From: an uncultured Oscillospiraceae bacterium
GTDB lineage: Bacteria > Bacillota > Clostridia > Oscillospirales > Ruminococcaceae
Direction: 5' to 3'
DNA: 27,779 nucleotides
Assembly: GCA_934454435.1 (NCBI GenBank)
Contig: CAKSGA010000016.1
Span: forward strand, 1-27,779
Shown here: piece by piece, positions 1-6,992 of the stretch
How positions within the stretch are numbered: the first letter of the stretch is position 1
Layout: every line of letters starts with the position of its first letter
Made by a program: the position numbers and the translations under genes
The notes under the pieces: generated by a model
What the model was told of the DNA's origin: nothing
Databases searched by the model: none
What the model saw: the letters and a program-made list of their open reading frames with translations, nothing else

Positions 1-18
1 CTGAATGTACCTCTTCAT
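1..18 (-). CDS. 5' end of the gene after the ABC ATPase (probable permease), truncated by the window edge
   Basis: Six codons, reading MKRYIQ, run off the left edge. The ATG overlaps the TGA of the upstream ABC ATPase in an ATGA arrangement, which suggests translational coupling. In GntR(YtrA-type)-ABC operons the gene after the ATPase usually encodes the membrane permease. That is an inference from context, because too little sequence is present to identify the product. Confidence 0.5.
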
Positions 19-905
19 CTGTGCTCCTCCGCATATTTCAGCAGACCTACGCTGAGCTGCTGGAGGGTCGGCGTTTCGCTATCAACGCCCATTTCTGCGA
101 GCTTCACGGCGTTCTCCGCCAGTGCGAGCCCCTCAAAGGTCGTGCGGTTGTGGCTGCCGCTCAGCAGCAGGGACTTCGCCGCTTCAAAGTCCCCGGCGTT
201 GCCGCTGACCACTATGTACTTCTCTTTAAGCTCCTCAATGAAGCCCTGCTCGATGATATGTCCCTTGTCCATGAACACTGCAAAGTCTGCGGCGTTCTCC
301 ATATCCGCTATGTTGTGGGTCGAGAATATGATGGACTTGCTGCCGTCACCCTCATCAAGATAATCCCGCATATAGTCGCACAGGCGGTCCCGCATGAGCG
401 GGTCGAGGGAGCTTCCCGGCTCGTCAAGCACCAGCAGATCCGTTTTTCTCGCCAATACCGCCGCAAGGCTGGTGCGCATGCGGTTTCCGTCCGACTGCTT
501 GATCATGGTGCGGGGCTTCTTCGTGTGCTCACTGTCCACCTCGAACTTCTCGCACAGCTCCGAAAAACCTGCCCGGTCGAAGCCCTTGTACGCTATCTCC
601 ATCGAAACTGCTATATCCCTCGCCGTGAACCCCATCGGGAAGAACGAATTGCTCGCACAATATCCGATACGCTCCCGCAGAGCCGGGTCGTCGATGTCCT
701 TATCGCCGTCAAAGTACACTACCTCGCCGGAGGTGCGCCTTGTAACGCCGCACAGAATGTCGATCAGCGTGGTCTTTCCTGCGCCGTTTGCACCGATCAG
801 CGCCGTGGAAAACCCGGCGGGTATCTCCAGGTCAAGCCCACCCAGCGTGAACTTGCTGTATTTCTTCGTGAGCCCCTTAATGCTCACACAGCTCTTGTAT
901 TCCAT
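15..905 (-). CDS. ABC transporter ATP-binding protein (YtrB-like, GntR-linked)
   Basis: ATPase subunit of a probable multidrug or envelope-stress ABC exporter, 296 aa, acting at the inner face of the membrane. Visible motifs are Walker A GANGAGKTT (about residues 38-46), Walker B LLVLDEP (157-163) and the H-loop STHN (His197). The signature motif is degenerate: where LSGGQ is expected the protein reads QSDGN (about 137-141). The ATG at 905 is chosen because a GGGAG site lies just upstream in the gap after the preceding gene. A longer reading starting at 962 would overlap that gene and begins before the conserved domain. It is the fourth gene of a GntR-led operon, 11 nt after the small membrane protein and overlapping the next gene by 4 nt. 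The substrate is unknown. Confidence is high for the family and low for the substrate. Confidence 0.9.
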   Translation of the reverse strand: MEYKSCVSIKGLTKKYSKFTLGGLDLEIPAGFSTALIGANGAGKTTLIDILCGVTRRTSGEVVYFDGDKDIDDPALRERIGYCASNSFFPMGFTARDIAVSMEIAYKGFDRAGFSELCEKFEVDSEHTKKPRTMIKQSDGNRMRTSLAAVLARKTDLLVLDEPGSSLDPLMRDRLCDYMRDYLDEGDGSKSIIFSTHNIADMENAADFAVFMDKGHIIEQGFIEELKEKYIVVSGNAGDFEAAKSLLLSGSHNRTTFEGLALAENAVKLAEMGVDSETPTLQQLSVGLLKYAEEHR

Positions 906-916
906 ATAATTCTCCC

Positions 917-1117
917 TTAATGCTTCCTCTTTACTCCCGAAAAAACGAACAGGAAAAGGCAAACCATGTCAGCAATGCCTATGACCCGTCTGGCGATATC
1001 CGGCAGGAACCCTGCACCGTTCCCTGCGGCTATCATGTTCGCCACAGAGAGCACCCCGAGCGCCCCCAGAATTATCAGCGAGACACCAAATACCAGTCCC
1101 CATGCTTTCTGGCTCAT
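917..1117 (-). CDS. Small two-helix membrane protein
   Basis: 66 aa with two hydrophobic stretches (about residues 6-31 and 44-60) and a basic tail ending GVKRKH, so probably an integral membrane protein of two helices. I do not recognise a named family. It sits between a 76-aa gene (8 nt upstream) and the ABC ATPase (11 nt downstream), all on the same strand. A GAGGTGA ribosome site lies 4-10 nt before its ATG and overlaps the stop of the preceding gene. The context suggests an accessory or extra membrane component of the ABC system, but that is inference. Confidence 0.75.
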   Translation of the reverse strand: MSQKAWGLVFGVSLIILGALGVLSVANMIAAGNGAGFLPDIARRVIGIADMVCLFLFVFSGVKRKH

Positions 1118-1125
1118 ATCTCACC

Positions 1126-1356
1126 TCACAGCCGGTAGGACCCTGCACCGTTCTCGAACGCTGCGAATATCTTCTCCAGCTCGTCCATGGCGGTCTTTTC
1201 GTCAGGGTAAGCGGCGAGTATGCCGTCATAGGCAGTGCCCAAACCGCCCGAGCCCGCCAGCACGTACTTTCCGTCCTTGCCTCCGCCGAAATTCCGTGTC
1301 ACATAAACCGACACACAATCGACGACTTTCTTCCTGTCCTGTGAAAAAATCAGCAT
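1126..1356 (-). CDS. Small conserved cytosolic protein of unknown function
   Basis: 76 aa with no signal peptide or membrane segment. The start MLIFSQDRKKVVDC and the end (an ELEKIFAAFENG helix) resemble a family of short uncharacterised Firmicute proteins that I recall only by sequence style. The middle is a Gly-rich beta-like stretch containing VLAGSGGLGTAYDGILAAYP. A GGAGGT site overlaps the stop of the upstream gntR gene, and only 11 nt separate the two genes. It is therefore almost certainly expressed with the repressor and the ABC ATPase. No function is assigned. Confidence 0.75.
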   Translation of the reverse strand: MLIFSQDRKKVVDCVSVYVTRNFGGGKDGKYVLAGSGGLGTAYDGILAAYPDEKTAMDELEKIFAAFENGAGSYRL

Positions 1357-1367
1357 GATTACCTCCG

Positions 1368-1736
1368 TCAGTCCGTATCGTAGAGCACGGTGAGCATCTT
1401 CACCAGCTCCTCCTGTGAGAGCCCTGCGAGCTTTGCCGCCTCCATGGCGTTCTGCAGGTACTGCTCCAGTATTCGGAGCTGCTGCTCCCTTATCATTTCC
1501 CTGTCCTGTGGATTAACAATGTAGCCCTTTCCCTGCACCGGGGAGATAAGCCCCTCCTGGGTCAGCAGCTCGTACGCTTTCATGGTCGTGATGACGCTTA
1601 TTCTGAGGTCTTTCGCCAGGCTGCGTATAGAGGGCAGATACTCCCCCTCCGGCACCCTGCCGTTAAGGATATCGTCCCGGTACTGGTTCGCTATCTGCTG
1701 GTAAATGGGCACATCGGAGTTCTGCAATATCTTCAA
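1368..1736 (-). CDS. GntR-family transcriptional repressor (YtrA subfamily)
   Basis: 122 aa. An N-terminal winged helix (helix-turn-helix about residues 37-58, wing about 65-74 with SPVQGKGYIV) is followed by a short C-terminal helical tail (80-122). This matches the compact YtrA class, which controls adjacent ABC transporters. The start is set at the TTG at 1736, preceded by AAAGGAGAG, giving MKILQNSDVPIYQQI as in the family. An in-frame ATG at 1784 lies upstream of the promoter's predicted transcription start, so it cannot be used from that promoter. First gene of the operon. It is probably autoregulated through the AT-rich palindrome that overlaps the -10 box. Confidence 0.9.
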   Translation of the reverse strand: MKILQNSDVPIYQQIANQYRDDILNGRVPEGEYLPSIRSLAKDLRISVITTMKAYELLTQEGLISPVQGKGYIVNPQDREMIREQQLRILEQYLQNAMEAAKLAGLSQEELVKMLTVLYDTD

Positions 1737-1775
1737 TGCAACTCTCCTTTCTGTGTGTTCATATGTTATATATAC

Positions 1776-1804
1776 AGTATACACGCAACTGTTCTATTTG
1801 TCAA
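1776..1804 (-). promoter_or_regulatory. Promoter and candidate operator of the gntR-ABC operon
   Basis: TTGACA (1804-1799) and TATACT (1781-1776) are separated by exactly 17 bp on the minus strand. The -10 is covered by the odd-centred palindrome TATACAGTATA (1771-1781), a natural position for GntR autorepression. The promoter is seen directly; the operator role is inferred. Confidence 0.8.
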
Positions 1805-1822
1805 GGGGGTATTCAAAAAAAT

Positions 1823-1851
1823 TTGACAAAAGTATTATTTTGATGTAAAAT
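1823..1851 (+). promoter_or_regulatory. Promoter of the gtrA-like gene
   Basis: TTGACA (1823-1828) and TAAAAT (1846-1851) with a 17-bp spacer, pointing away from the gntR promoter. The two -35 boxes lie 18 bp apart. The transcript would start about 20 nt before the ATG at 1879. Confidence 0.8.
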
Positions 1852-1878
1852 AAGACTATCACAAGAAGGGGGACCAAA

Positions 1879-2400
1879 ATGGAGATAAAAAACAAAAAGC
1901 TCGCTGCCCTGTGGCAGTTCGTGAAATTCGGAATGGTCGGGGCGTTCAATACGGTACTGAACTATATCATATACAACTTCTGCTACTATGTGTTCCACTC
2001 CGGGGCGCAGATGGCTAATCTGGTAGGATTTGCGATAAGCGTACTGAGTGCGTTCCTGCTGCAGAGCAAATTCGTGTTCCGGCAGGACGAGAACGCAGAA
2101 AAGCGTGTCTGGTGGAAGGTCCTGATAAAAACCTACATCTCATACTCCGTCACGGGACTGTTCCTGACGGCGCTGCTGCTGTGGCTGTGGCTGGACGTCA
2201 TAAGGCTCGGCGACCATCTGGGCGGGATGTGCGAATGGCTCGCAGGTATCGGCTTTGCGTTCCAGCCGAAGGACCTCGCAGCTTCCCTCGCCCCGCTGCT
2301 GAACATGGTCATAACTATCCCGCTGAACTTCATCATCAACAAGTTCTGGGCGTACCGGCAGAAGAAGCCCGCCGGAAGTGAACCGTATGAACAGAAATAA
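1879..2400 (+). CDS. GtrA-like family membrane protein
   Basis: 173 aa with four predicted transmembrane helices (about 15-38, 45-64, 83-106, 134-153). The family pattern is clear: an early FVKFGMVGAFNT segment, then LLQSKFVF after the second helix and NFIINKFWAYR at the C-terminal end. GtrA-type proteins are thought to help move lipid-linked sugars across the membrane for cell-surface glycosylation; the exact substrate cannot be read here. The loop between helices 3 and 4 (108-132) is longer than in minimal members. An AAGGGGGA site precedes the ATG. It has its own promoter and a downstream hairpin, so it is probably monocistronic. No glycosyltransferase partner lies next to it. Confidence 0.88.
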   Translation: MEIKNKKLAALWQFVKFGMVGAFNTVLNYIIYNFCYYVFHSGAQMANLVGFAISVLSAFLLQSKFVFRQDENAEKRVWWKVLIKTYISYSVTGLFLTALLLWLWLDVIRLGDHLGGMCEWLAGIGFAFQPKDLAASLAPLLNMVITIPLNFIINKFWAYRQKKPAGSEPYEQK

Positions 2401-2403
2401 AGA

Positions 2404-2432
2404 ATGGCGTGACTGTAATCCGGTCACGCCAT
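2404..2432. terminator. Hairpin between convergent gtrA-like and MATE genes
   Basis: A 10-bp perfect stem, ATGGCGTGAC with GTCACGCCAT, and a 9-nt loop lie between the two convergent stop codons. On the minus strand it is followed by TTCTTTATTT, on the plus strand only by CATCTATATA. The T tract is weak on both sides. It probably acts as a shared terminator, best for the minus strand. Confidence 0.6.
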
Positions 2433-2451
2433 CATCTATATAAGGTCCACG

Positions 2452-3831
2452 TCAGTTCAGCTTTGCCACGCCCATTTTCCTGAACTCAACAACGATGAGC
2501 AATATTGCCGCAGCTGCGGAGAGCAGGTCTGCGAAAGGTCCTGCCCAGAGGATACCGTCAATCCCCATGAACACCGGCAGAACCACCATAGGCGGCAGCA
2601 AGAATATTATCTGCCTTGTAAGTGACAGGAACGCACCCTTGAGGGATTTCCCTATTGAGGTGAAGAACGTTGAAGCAATGGGCTGCAGGCAGTTCAGCCA
2701 GGTGAAGAACAGGAATATTCGGAAGAACTTCACGCCGAAGTCGAAGTATTCCGGCGAGCCGTCGCCGAACATGGAGATGATGTTCCTCGGGAAAAGCTGG
2801 AACAGAATGAACGCCAGCACCGCCACCGTCGCACCGACAGTCAGTGCTGAGCGGAACGCCTTTTTCACACGGTCGTACTTCCCGGCGCCGTAGTTGAAGC
2901 TGATGATGGGCTGAGCGCCCTGACCAAGTCCGATGACGATGGAAAACGTTATCTGGTTGACCTTCATCACGATGCCGGAAACGGCTATAGGTATCGACTC
3001 GCCGAACACGGACAGCGCACCGTAATGCTTCAGCAGGTTGTTCATGGCGATCTGCACTACCATCATCGCTATCTGGTTGAAGAACGAAGCCATGCCGACC
3101 GCTATTGTACCGGAAGTGTACTCCCAGCGAAGGCGCAGGTGCTTCAGCCCGAGGTGCACGGTCTTGTAGCGGGCTATGCATACCAGCGCCACAGTCCCCG
3201 AAACGACCTGTCCTATAACGGTCGCCCATGCTGCGCCGGACATTCCCCAGCCAAGGCACATCACGAACAGGGCGTCAAGTCCGGTATTGATTCCCGCCCC
3301 CAGGAGATTGCACACCATGGTCATTTTAGGGTTACCGTCCGCACGTATAAGGTGCCCGCCGCCGGTGGTGATTATCATAAATGGAAATCCCAGGGAGGTT
3401 ATGCTGACGTATTCCTCGGCAAGGGGGAGGACGTCAGCCGGAGAGCCGAACAGCTTCAGCAGCGGCGTCAGGAAAAGCTGAGTTACCGCCAGCAGCACAA
3501 CGCCGCATATCAGCATCATGACCGTCGCATTGCCGACGTAGTAGGGAGCTTTCTCACGCTCGCCCCGACCCATGTTCAGGTTGAAGCAGCTCGCACCGCC
3601 AATTCCGAACAGCAGCGCCAGCGACAGGCAGGAGGTCGAGAACGGAAACGCAATGTTTGTCGCAGCATTTCCGAGCTGCCCTACGGCGTTGCCGATGAAT
3701 AGCTGGTCAACGATGTTGTAGAGCGCTCCCACCAGCATTGCAATAATGCTCGGCACGGCAAATTTTATCATCAGCGACGTCACCGGAGCATTGCCGAGAA
3801 GCTCCGAGCGGTCGGATTTGTTTTGTTCCAT
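2452..3831 (-). CDS. MATE-family efflux transporter (MepA-like)
   Basis: 459 aa, about twelve hydrophobic helices arranged as two similar halves, as expected for an Na+ or H+ driven multidrug and toxin exporter. Family segments include KFAVPSIIAMLVGALYNIVD in helix 1, FGIGGASCFNLNMGRG between helices 2 and 3, and GLGQGAQPIISFNYGAG at the start of the second half. The length matches the family. The ATG at 3831 follows its own strong promoter. It is transcribed divergently from birA and is probably a single-gene unit. The substrate is unknown. A second, clearly different MATE gene lies at 11021-12373. Confidence 0.92.
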   Translation of the reverse strand: MEQNKSDRSELLGNAPVTSLMIKFAVPSIIAMLVGALYNIVDQLFIGNAVGQLGNAATNIAFPFSTSCLSLALLFGIGGASCFNLNMGRGEREKAPYYVGNATVMMLICGVVLLAVTQLFLTPLLKLFGSPADVLPLAEEYVSITSLGFPFMIITTGGGHLIRADGNPKMTMVCNLLGAGINTGLDALFVMCLGWGMSGAAWATVIGQVVSGTVALVCIARYKTVHLGLKHLRLRWEYTSGTIAVGMASFFNQIAMMVVQIAMNNLLKHYGALSVFGESIPIAVSGIVMKVNQITFSIVIGLGQGAQPIISFNYGAGKYDRVKKAFRSALTVGATVAVLAFILFQLFPRNIISMFGDGSPEYFDFGVKFFRIFLFFTWLNCLQPIASTFFTSIGKSLKGAFLSLTRQIIFLLPPMVVLPVFMGIDGILWAGPFADLLSAAAAILLIVVEFRKMGVAKLN

Positions 3832-3865
3832 GGTATCACTCTTTCTTTTTTATACATACGATATT

Positions 3866-3894
3866 ATTGTACCACAGGAACGCAAAAATGTCAA
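3866..3894 (-). promoter_or_regulatory. Promoter of the MATE gene at 2452-3831
   Basis: TTGACA (3894-3889) and TACAAT (3871-3866) with a 17-bp spacer. The -35 box lies only 6 bp from the -35 of the divergent birA promoter, so RNA polymerase binding at one could interfere with the other. Confidence 0.8.
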
Positions 3895-3900
3895 ATCCGC

Positions 3901-3929
3901 TTGCAAAATCGGGAAACATAGTATATAAT
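3901..3929 (+). promoter_or_regulatory. Promoter of birA
   Basis: TTGCAA (3901-3906) and TATAAT (3924-3929) with a 17-bp spacer, then an AGAGGAGGAA ribosome site (3951-3960) before the ATG at 3966. No biotin-operator palindrome is visible, so autoregulation by biotin is not supported. Confidence 0.8.
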
Positions 3930-3965
3930 TATAAGCAGGATCTTTTTGAAAGAGGAGGAACGACC

Positions 3966-4925
3966 ATGGCTGCCAGAAACGAAATAGCTGCTATTCTCGA
4001 AAAGCGTCGGGGCGAGGCGGTGTCCGGACAGGAACTTGCAGACACGCTTGGTATCTCCCGGGCGGCGGTCTGGAAAGCCGTGAAGCAGCTCCAGGAGGAG
4101 GGCTATCACATCTCCGCCGGGCGTAACCGTGGGTATGTTCTGGAGAACGAAACGGACGTTCTTTCCGCAGAGGGCATTCGCCTGAACCTGCCGGAACGCT
4201 GGCAGAACGTTCCCGTGGAAGTCTACCGCACCGTGGAGTCCACCAACACCATTGCGAAAGCTGAGGCGCTGGGGGGCTGCCCGCATGGTATGATAATCGC
4301 AGCAGACGGTCAGACGGCAGGACGTGGGAGATTCGGGAAGCCTTTCTATTCTCCGGCGGACACGGGACTGTATATGAGCGTTGTGCTCAGGCCGCACAAG
4401 CCGCTGACCGACTGCTTCTTCATCACTGCTGCGGCGGCATGCGCCATCACCGGCAGCATTGAGGAGCTCTGCGGTATCACTGCGGGCATAAAGTGGGTCA
4501 ACGATATCTTTTACGGCGGCAGGAAGATATGCGGCATTCTTACGGAAGCCATCAGCGATTTTGAAAGCGGCATGGCGGAATCAGTCATCGTAGGTATCGG
4601 CGTGAACATCAGCACCTCGGAGTTCCCGGAAGAGTTGAGCGGGGTCGCAGGCTCCCTCGGCGTGTTTGCGGAGCGCAACAGGTTGTGTGCAGACATCGCC
4701 GCACGTCTGCTGGATTACACCGCAGGCGGGGACAATACGGCTCTCATGGAGGAGTACCGCAGGCGCTCCCTGGTGCTCGGGCGTGATATAGTCTATAAGC
4801 AGGAGGGTCAGACCCTCACCGGAAAGGCTCTTGAAATCGACTACACTGGCAGGCTCGTGATAGAGAACAGCTCCGGACGCTCAGTGCTGCGTTCGGGGGA
4901 GATAACGATAGTCAGTGGCTTCTGA
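3966..4925 (+). CDS. birA: Biotin-[acetyl-CoA-carboxylase] ligase with N-terminal winged helix
   Basis: 319 aa. It activates biotin as biotinyl-AMP and attaches it to the acceptor lysine of biotin proteins; the AccB encoded at 16319-16801 is the obvious substrate. Residues 5-60 form a winged helix (VSGQELADTLGISRAAVWKAV). The catalytic domain carries QTAGRGRFGK (about 116-125), KWVNDI (176-181) and RKICGILTE (186-194), and a small C-terminal SH3-like domain ends the protein. This is the bifunctional group II type that can also repress transcription. The ATG at 3966 is preceded by AGGAGG; an upstream reading from 3867 begins before the promoter's -10 box. Its stop lies 5 nt from the convergent phosphatase gene, leaving no room for a terminator. 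Confidence 0.95.
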   Translation: MAARNEIAAILEKRRGEAVSGQELADTLGISRAAVWKAVKQLQEEGYHISAGRNRGYVLENETDVLSAEGIRLNLPERWQNVPVEVYRTVESTNTIAKAEALGGCPHGMIIAADGQTAGRGRFGKPFYSPADTGLYMSVVLRPHKPLTDCFFITAAAACAITGSIEELCGITAGIKWVNDIFYGGRKICGILTEAISDFESGMAESVIVGIGVNISTSEFPEELSGVAGSLGVFAERNRLCADIAARLLDYTAGGDNTALMEEYRRRSLVLGRDIVYKQEGQTLTGKALEIDYTGRLVIENSSGRSVLRSGEITIVSGF

Positions 4926-4930
4926 AATTG

Positions 4931-6544
4931 TTATTTCATCAGATAGATCAGCGCCGCTGCAAGTCCTGCCAGCGCTATGAACGCAGCACCGGCACCTATT
5001 ATCATCGGCAGATGTACTGGCCGCCGCTTTTCCGGCTTCGGGGACTCCACGGGTCTGAATATCCCGCAGACCGCCGTATAATTATCTCCCAGGTCATGCG
5101 AACTCAGCAGGTGGCGTTTCAGCATGGCGCTGAGCCAGCCCGCCGCACTAGCCGCCTTTATCAGGTCGGCTTCCATCTCGTGCTCATGCACGTGCTGCCA
5201 GAACCCGTCAGTGCAGACCAGGAATGCGTCCCCGGGACGCACGCTGACCGGCTCGCAGCGCTCCCGCAGGCCCAGCTTCCCGGGACCTCCCAGGGCTTTC
5301 AGCAGACCTGAACGGTCATCGCTGCTGCGGATTTCCTCACGGCTTATCTCACCGAGTTCCACCTCAGCCTGGCACACAGAATGGTCACGGCTCTGGTACA
5401 TTATTTTACCGTCCCTGAAATAATACACCCGGCAGTCCCCGACATTCCCACAGGTGAACACACCGTCATGCAGGAACCCCGCAGCCGCAGCCGAGAGCCC
5501 TCCTGAGCTCCGCACGGCTTCATTTGCGCCCTCGAACAGCTCGTTGACCTCCTCCGGCGTGAACTCCCCGCCGGTGTGCTCCGAAAGGTACTTCACCGCC
5601 GCTGCCGAAGCCTTTGCGCCGTTTCTGTGACCTCCCAGGCCGTCCGCCGCTGCATAAACTCCACCGCCGCAGAACAGGCTGTCCTGGTTCTCGCTGGCAC
5701 CGCCCGTGCCGGAATGGAACGCACTGTCCAAATGCACTGCACCGCCCGACGCTCCGTCTGGCGCTTCGCTGCACTGAAAGTCCTCCCACCCAGGCAGGAA
5801 CTCCAGCACCACCGCCGTGAAATTATCCTGATTGGAATACCCCCGGGAAAGCACCCTGCCGAGTATGTCCTCCGCAGCGCCCCCCGCTGTAAGGGTCAGC
5901 GACTGCATGAGCTCCTTTGCGTTAAGGGCGTTGTACACGCCATCGCTGCAAATCAGCAGACGGTCGCCGGGCTCCATCCGCAGCGGCATGCAATTCATAT
6001 CCGGACTGAGATTCGCTCCGCTACCCACGAACTGTGCCAGGGAATCCCGCTCCGGGTCCTGCTCCGCCTGGGCGCAGCTTATCCTGCCGTCTATGACCCG
6101 CTCCAGAAGTAACGACATATAATCCTGGTCGGCGGTGAGCTGAGTCAGTACGCCGTCATGAAGCCTGTACACCCGGCTGTCCCCCACGGAGCAGAAATGC
6201 ACTCCGCCCGGCAGGCAGTACACCGCCGCAAGAGTGGTGCCGCCGTGGCTGCCCTCCGCCGCTATCTCCCTGCTGACCTTTCTTACTGACGCCGCAAGCT
6301 CCTGCGGCGTTTTTATCTGTGACGCCAGGATTCCCGCCACTGCCTGGCTGCTCACCAGAGCCCCGGCGGACATTCCGCCCATGCCATCGGCGACCACGGC
6401 GCCGAACACCTCCGGACGCTCCCCCCGGGGGAGCTCAGTGAACCCTGCGGTGTCCTCCTGATAGTCCCGGGCGCCCTGGTCCTGTATCATGCCGACGTCT
6501 ATGCTGCCCTGCCGCAGCTCCGCCCTGAATTTACGTATCGTCAT
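4931..6544 (-). CDS. Tandem PP2C-type protein phosphatase with C-terminal membrane anchor
   Basis: 537 aa with two complete PP2C (PPM) serine/threonine phosphatase domains in a row and one C-terminal helix (about 512-534) ending YLMK, so probably a tail-anchored cytosolic enzyme. Domain 1 (14-250) has QED (Asp31), ADGMGG (Asp53), GGTT (101-104), VGDSRVY, SDG (Asp201) and QDN (Asp240). Domain 2 (271-497) has ENQD (Asp288), ADGLGG (Asp301), NVGDCRVY, TDG (Asp446) and GDN (Asp487). All metal-binding aspartates are therefore present in both; domain 2 has lost the GTT motif (SAAAA at 351-355). A basic linker (503-509) precedes the helix. The start overlaps the end of the merR gene by 14 nt, indicating coupling, though no strong ribosome site is visible. 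No partner kinase is in the window. Confidence 0.88.
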   Translation of the reverse strand: MTIRKFRAELRQGSIDVGMIQDQGARDYQEDTAGFTELPRGERPEVFGAVVADGMGGMSAGALVSSQAVAGILASQIKTPQELAASVRKVSREIAAEGSHGGTTLAAVYCLPGGVHFCSVGDSRVYRLHDGVLTQLTADQDYMSLLLERVIDGRISCAQAEQDPERDSLAQFVGSGANLSPDMNCMPLRMEPGDRLLICSDGVYNALNAKELMQSLTLTAGGAAEDILGRVLSRGYSNQDNFTAVVLEFLPGWEDFQCSEAPDGASGGAVHLDSAFHSGTGGASENQDSLFCGGGVYAAADGLGGHRNGAKASAAAVKYLSEHTGGEFTPEEVNELFEGANEAVRSSGGLSAAAAGFLHDGVFTCGNVGDCRVYYFRDGKIMYQSRDHSVCQAEVELGEISREEIRSSDDRSGLLKALGGPGKLGLRERCEPVSVRPGDAFLVCTDGFWQHVHEHEMEADLIKAASAAGWLSAMLKRHLLSSHDLGDNYTAVCGIFRPVESPKPEKRRPVHLPMIIGAGAAFIALAGLAAALIYLMK

Positions 6545-6938
6545 CGCCGCTGCATTTTTCCTGCTCGTCCCAGGAGAGTATCCCGGTCTTTACCGCACGC
6601 TCGTACACGCTGATCTTGTAGTTCAGCCGCCTGAGGGTCTGTTCGATCTGCTCCTGCATTTTCGTCAGCTCCTCCCGCTGGTCGGTAAGGAGCTTAAGGC
6701 GCTGCGGGATCGTGCTATCCCCCTGCTGATACAGCCGCCGGTACTCCGCTATGCCGCTCATCGGGAGCCCTGCGCTGCGCATGCACAGCACAAGCTCCAG
6801 CCAGCCAAGGTCCTCCTGCTGATAATCACGGATACCGCCGGCGGTCCTCGTCACCACGGGGATAAGCCCCGCCTTTTCGTAATAGCGCAGCGTATCCTGG
6901 GATATCCCGTAACGCTCGCTGACCTGCTTTATCGTCAT
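6531..6938 (-). CDS. MerR-family transcriptional regulator
   Basis: 135 aa. The N-terminal MerR helix-turn-helix reads MTIKQVSERYGISQDTLRYYEKAGLIP, followed by the second helix pair (GGIRDYQQEDLGWLELVLCMRSAGLPM) and a dimerisation coiled coil (about 75-115). The C-terminus is short and Asp-rich with one cysteine, so there is no classical metal- or drug-binding domain. The ATG at 6938 is preferred because GGAG lies 9 nt before it; an ATG at 6953 would add five residues and lacks a good site. It is followed directly, with overlap, by the tandem phosphatase gene, so that gene is its most likely target or partner. No separate promoter is evident; transcription may continue from rex. Confidence 0.9.
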   Translation of the reverse strand: MTIKQVSERYGISQDTLRYYEKAGLIPVVTRTAGGIRDYQQEDLGWLELVLCMRSAGLPMSGIAEYRRLYQQGDSTIPQRLKLLTDQREELTKMQEQIEQTLRRLNYKISVYERAVKTGILSWDEQEKCSGDDDT

Positions 6939-6960
6939 ACAACAGTTCTCCATACTAACA

Positions 6961-6986
6961 GACCTGGGCTGAAATCAACCCAGGTC
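6961..6986 (-). terminator. Hairpin between rex and merR (weak terminator or attenuator)
   Basis: An 8-bp perfect stem, GACCTGGG with CCCAGGTC, and a 10-nt loop lie in the short gap after the rex stop. On the minus strand it is followed by TGTTAGT rather than a T tract, so efficient intrinsic termination is doubtful. It could instead process or attenuate read-through into merR and the phosphatase gene. Confidence 0.45.
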
Positions 6987-6992
6987 GTGATT

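Noticed and set aside
3895..3965. Possible biotin operator at birA
   Set aside because: No TTAAC/GTTAA-type inverted repeat or long palindrome is present in the leader.
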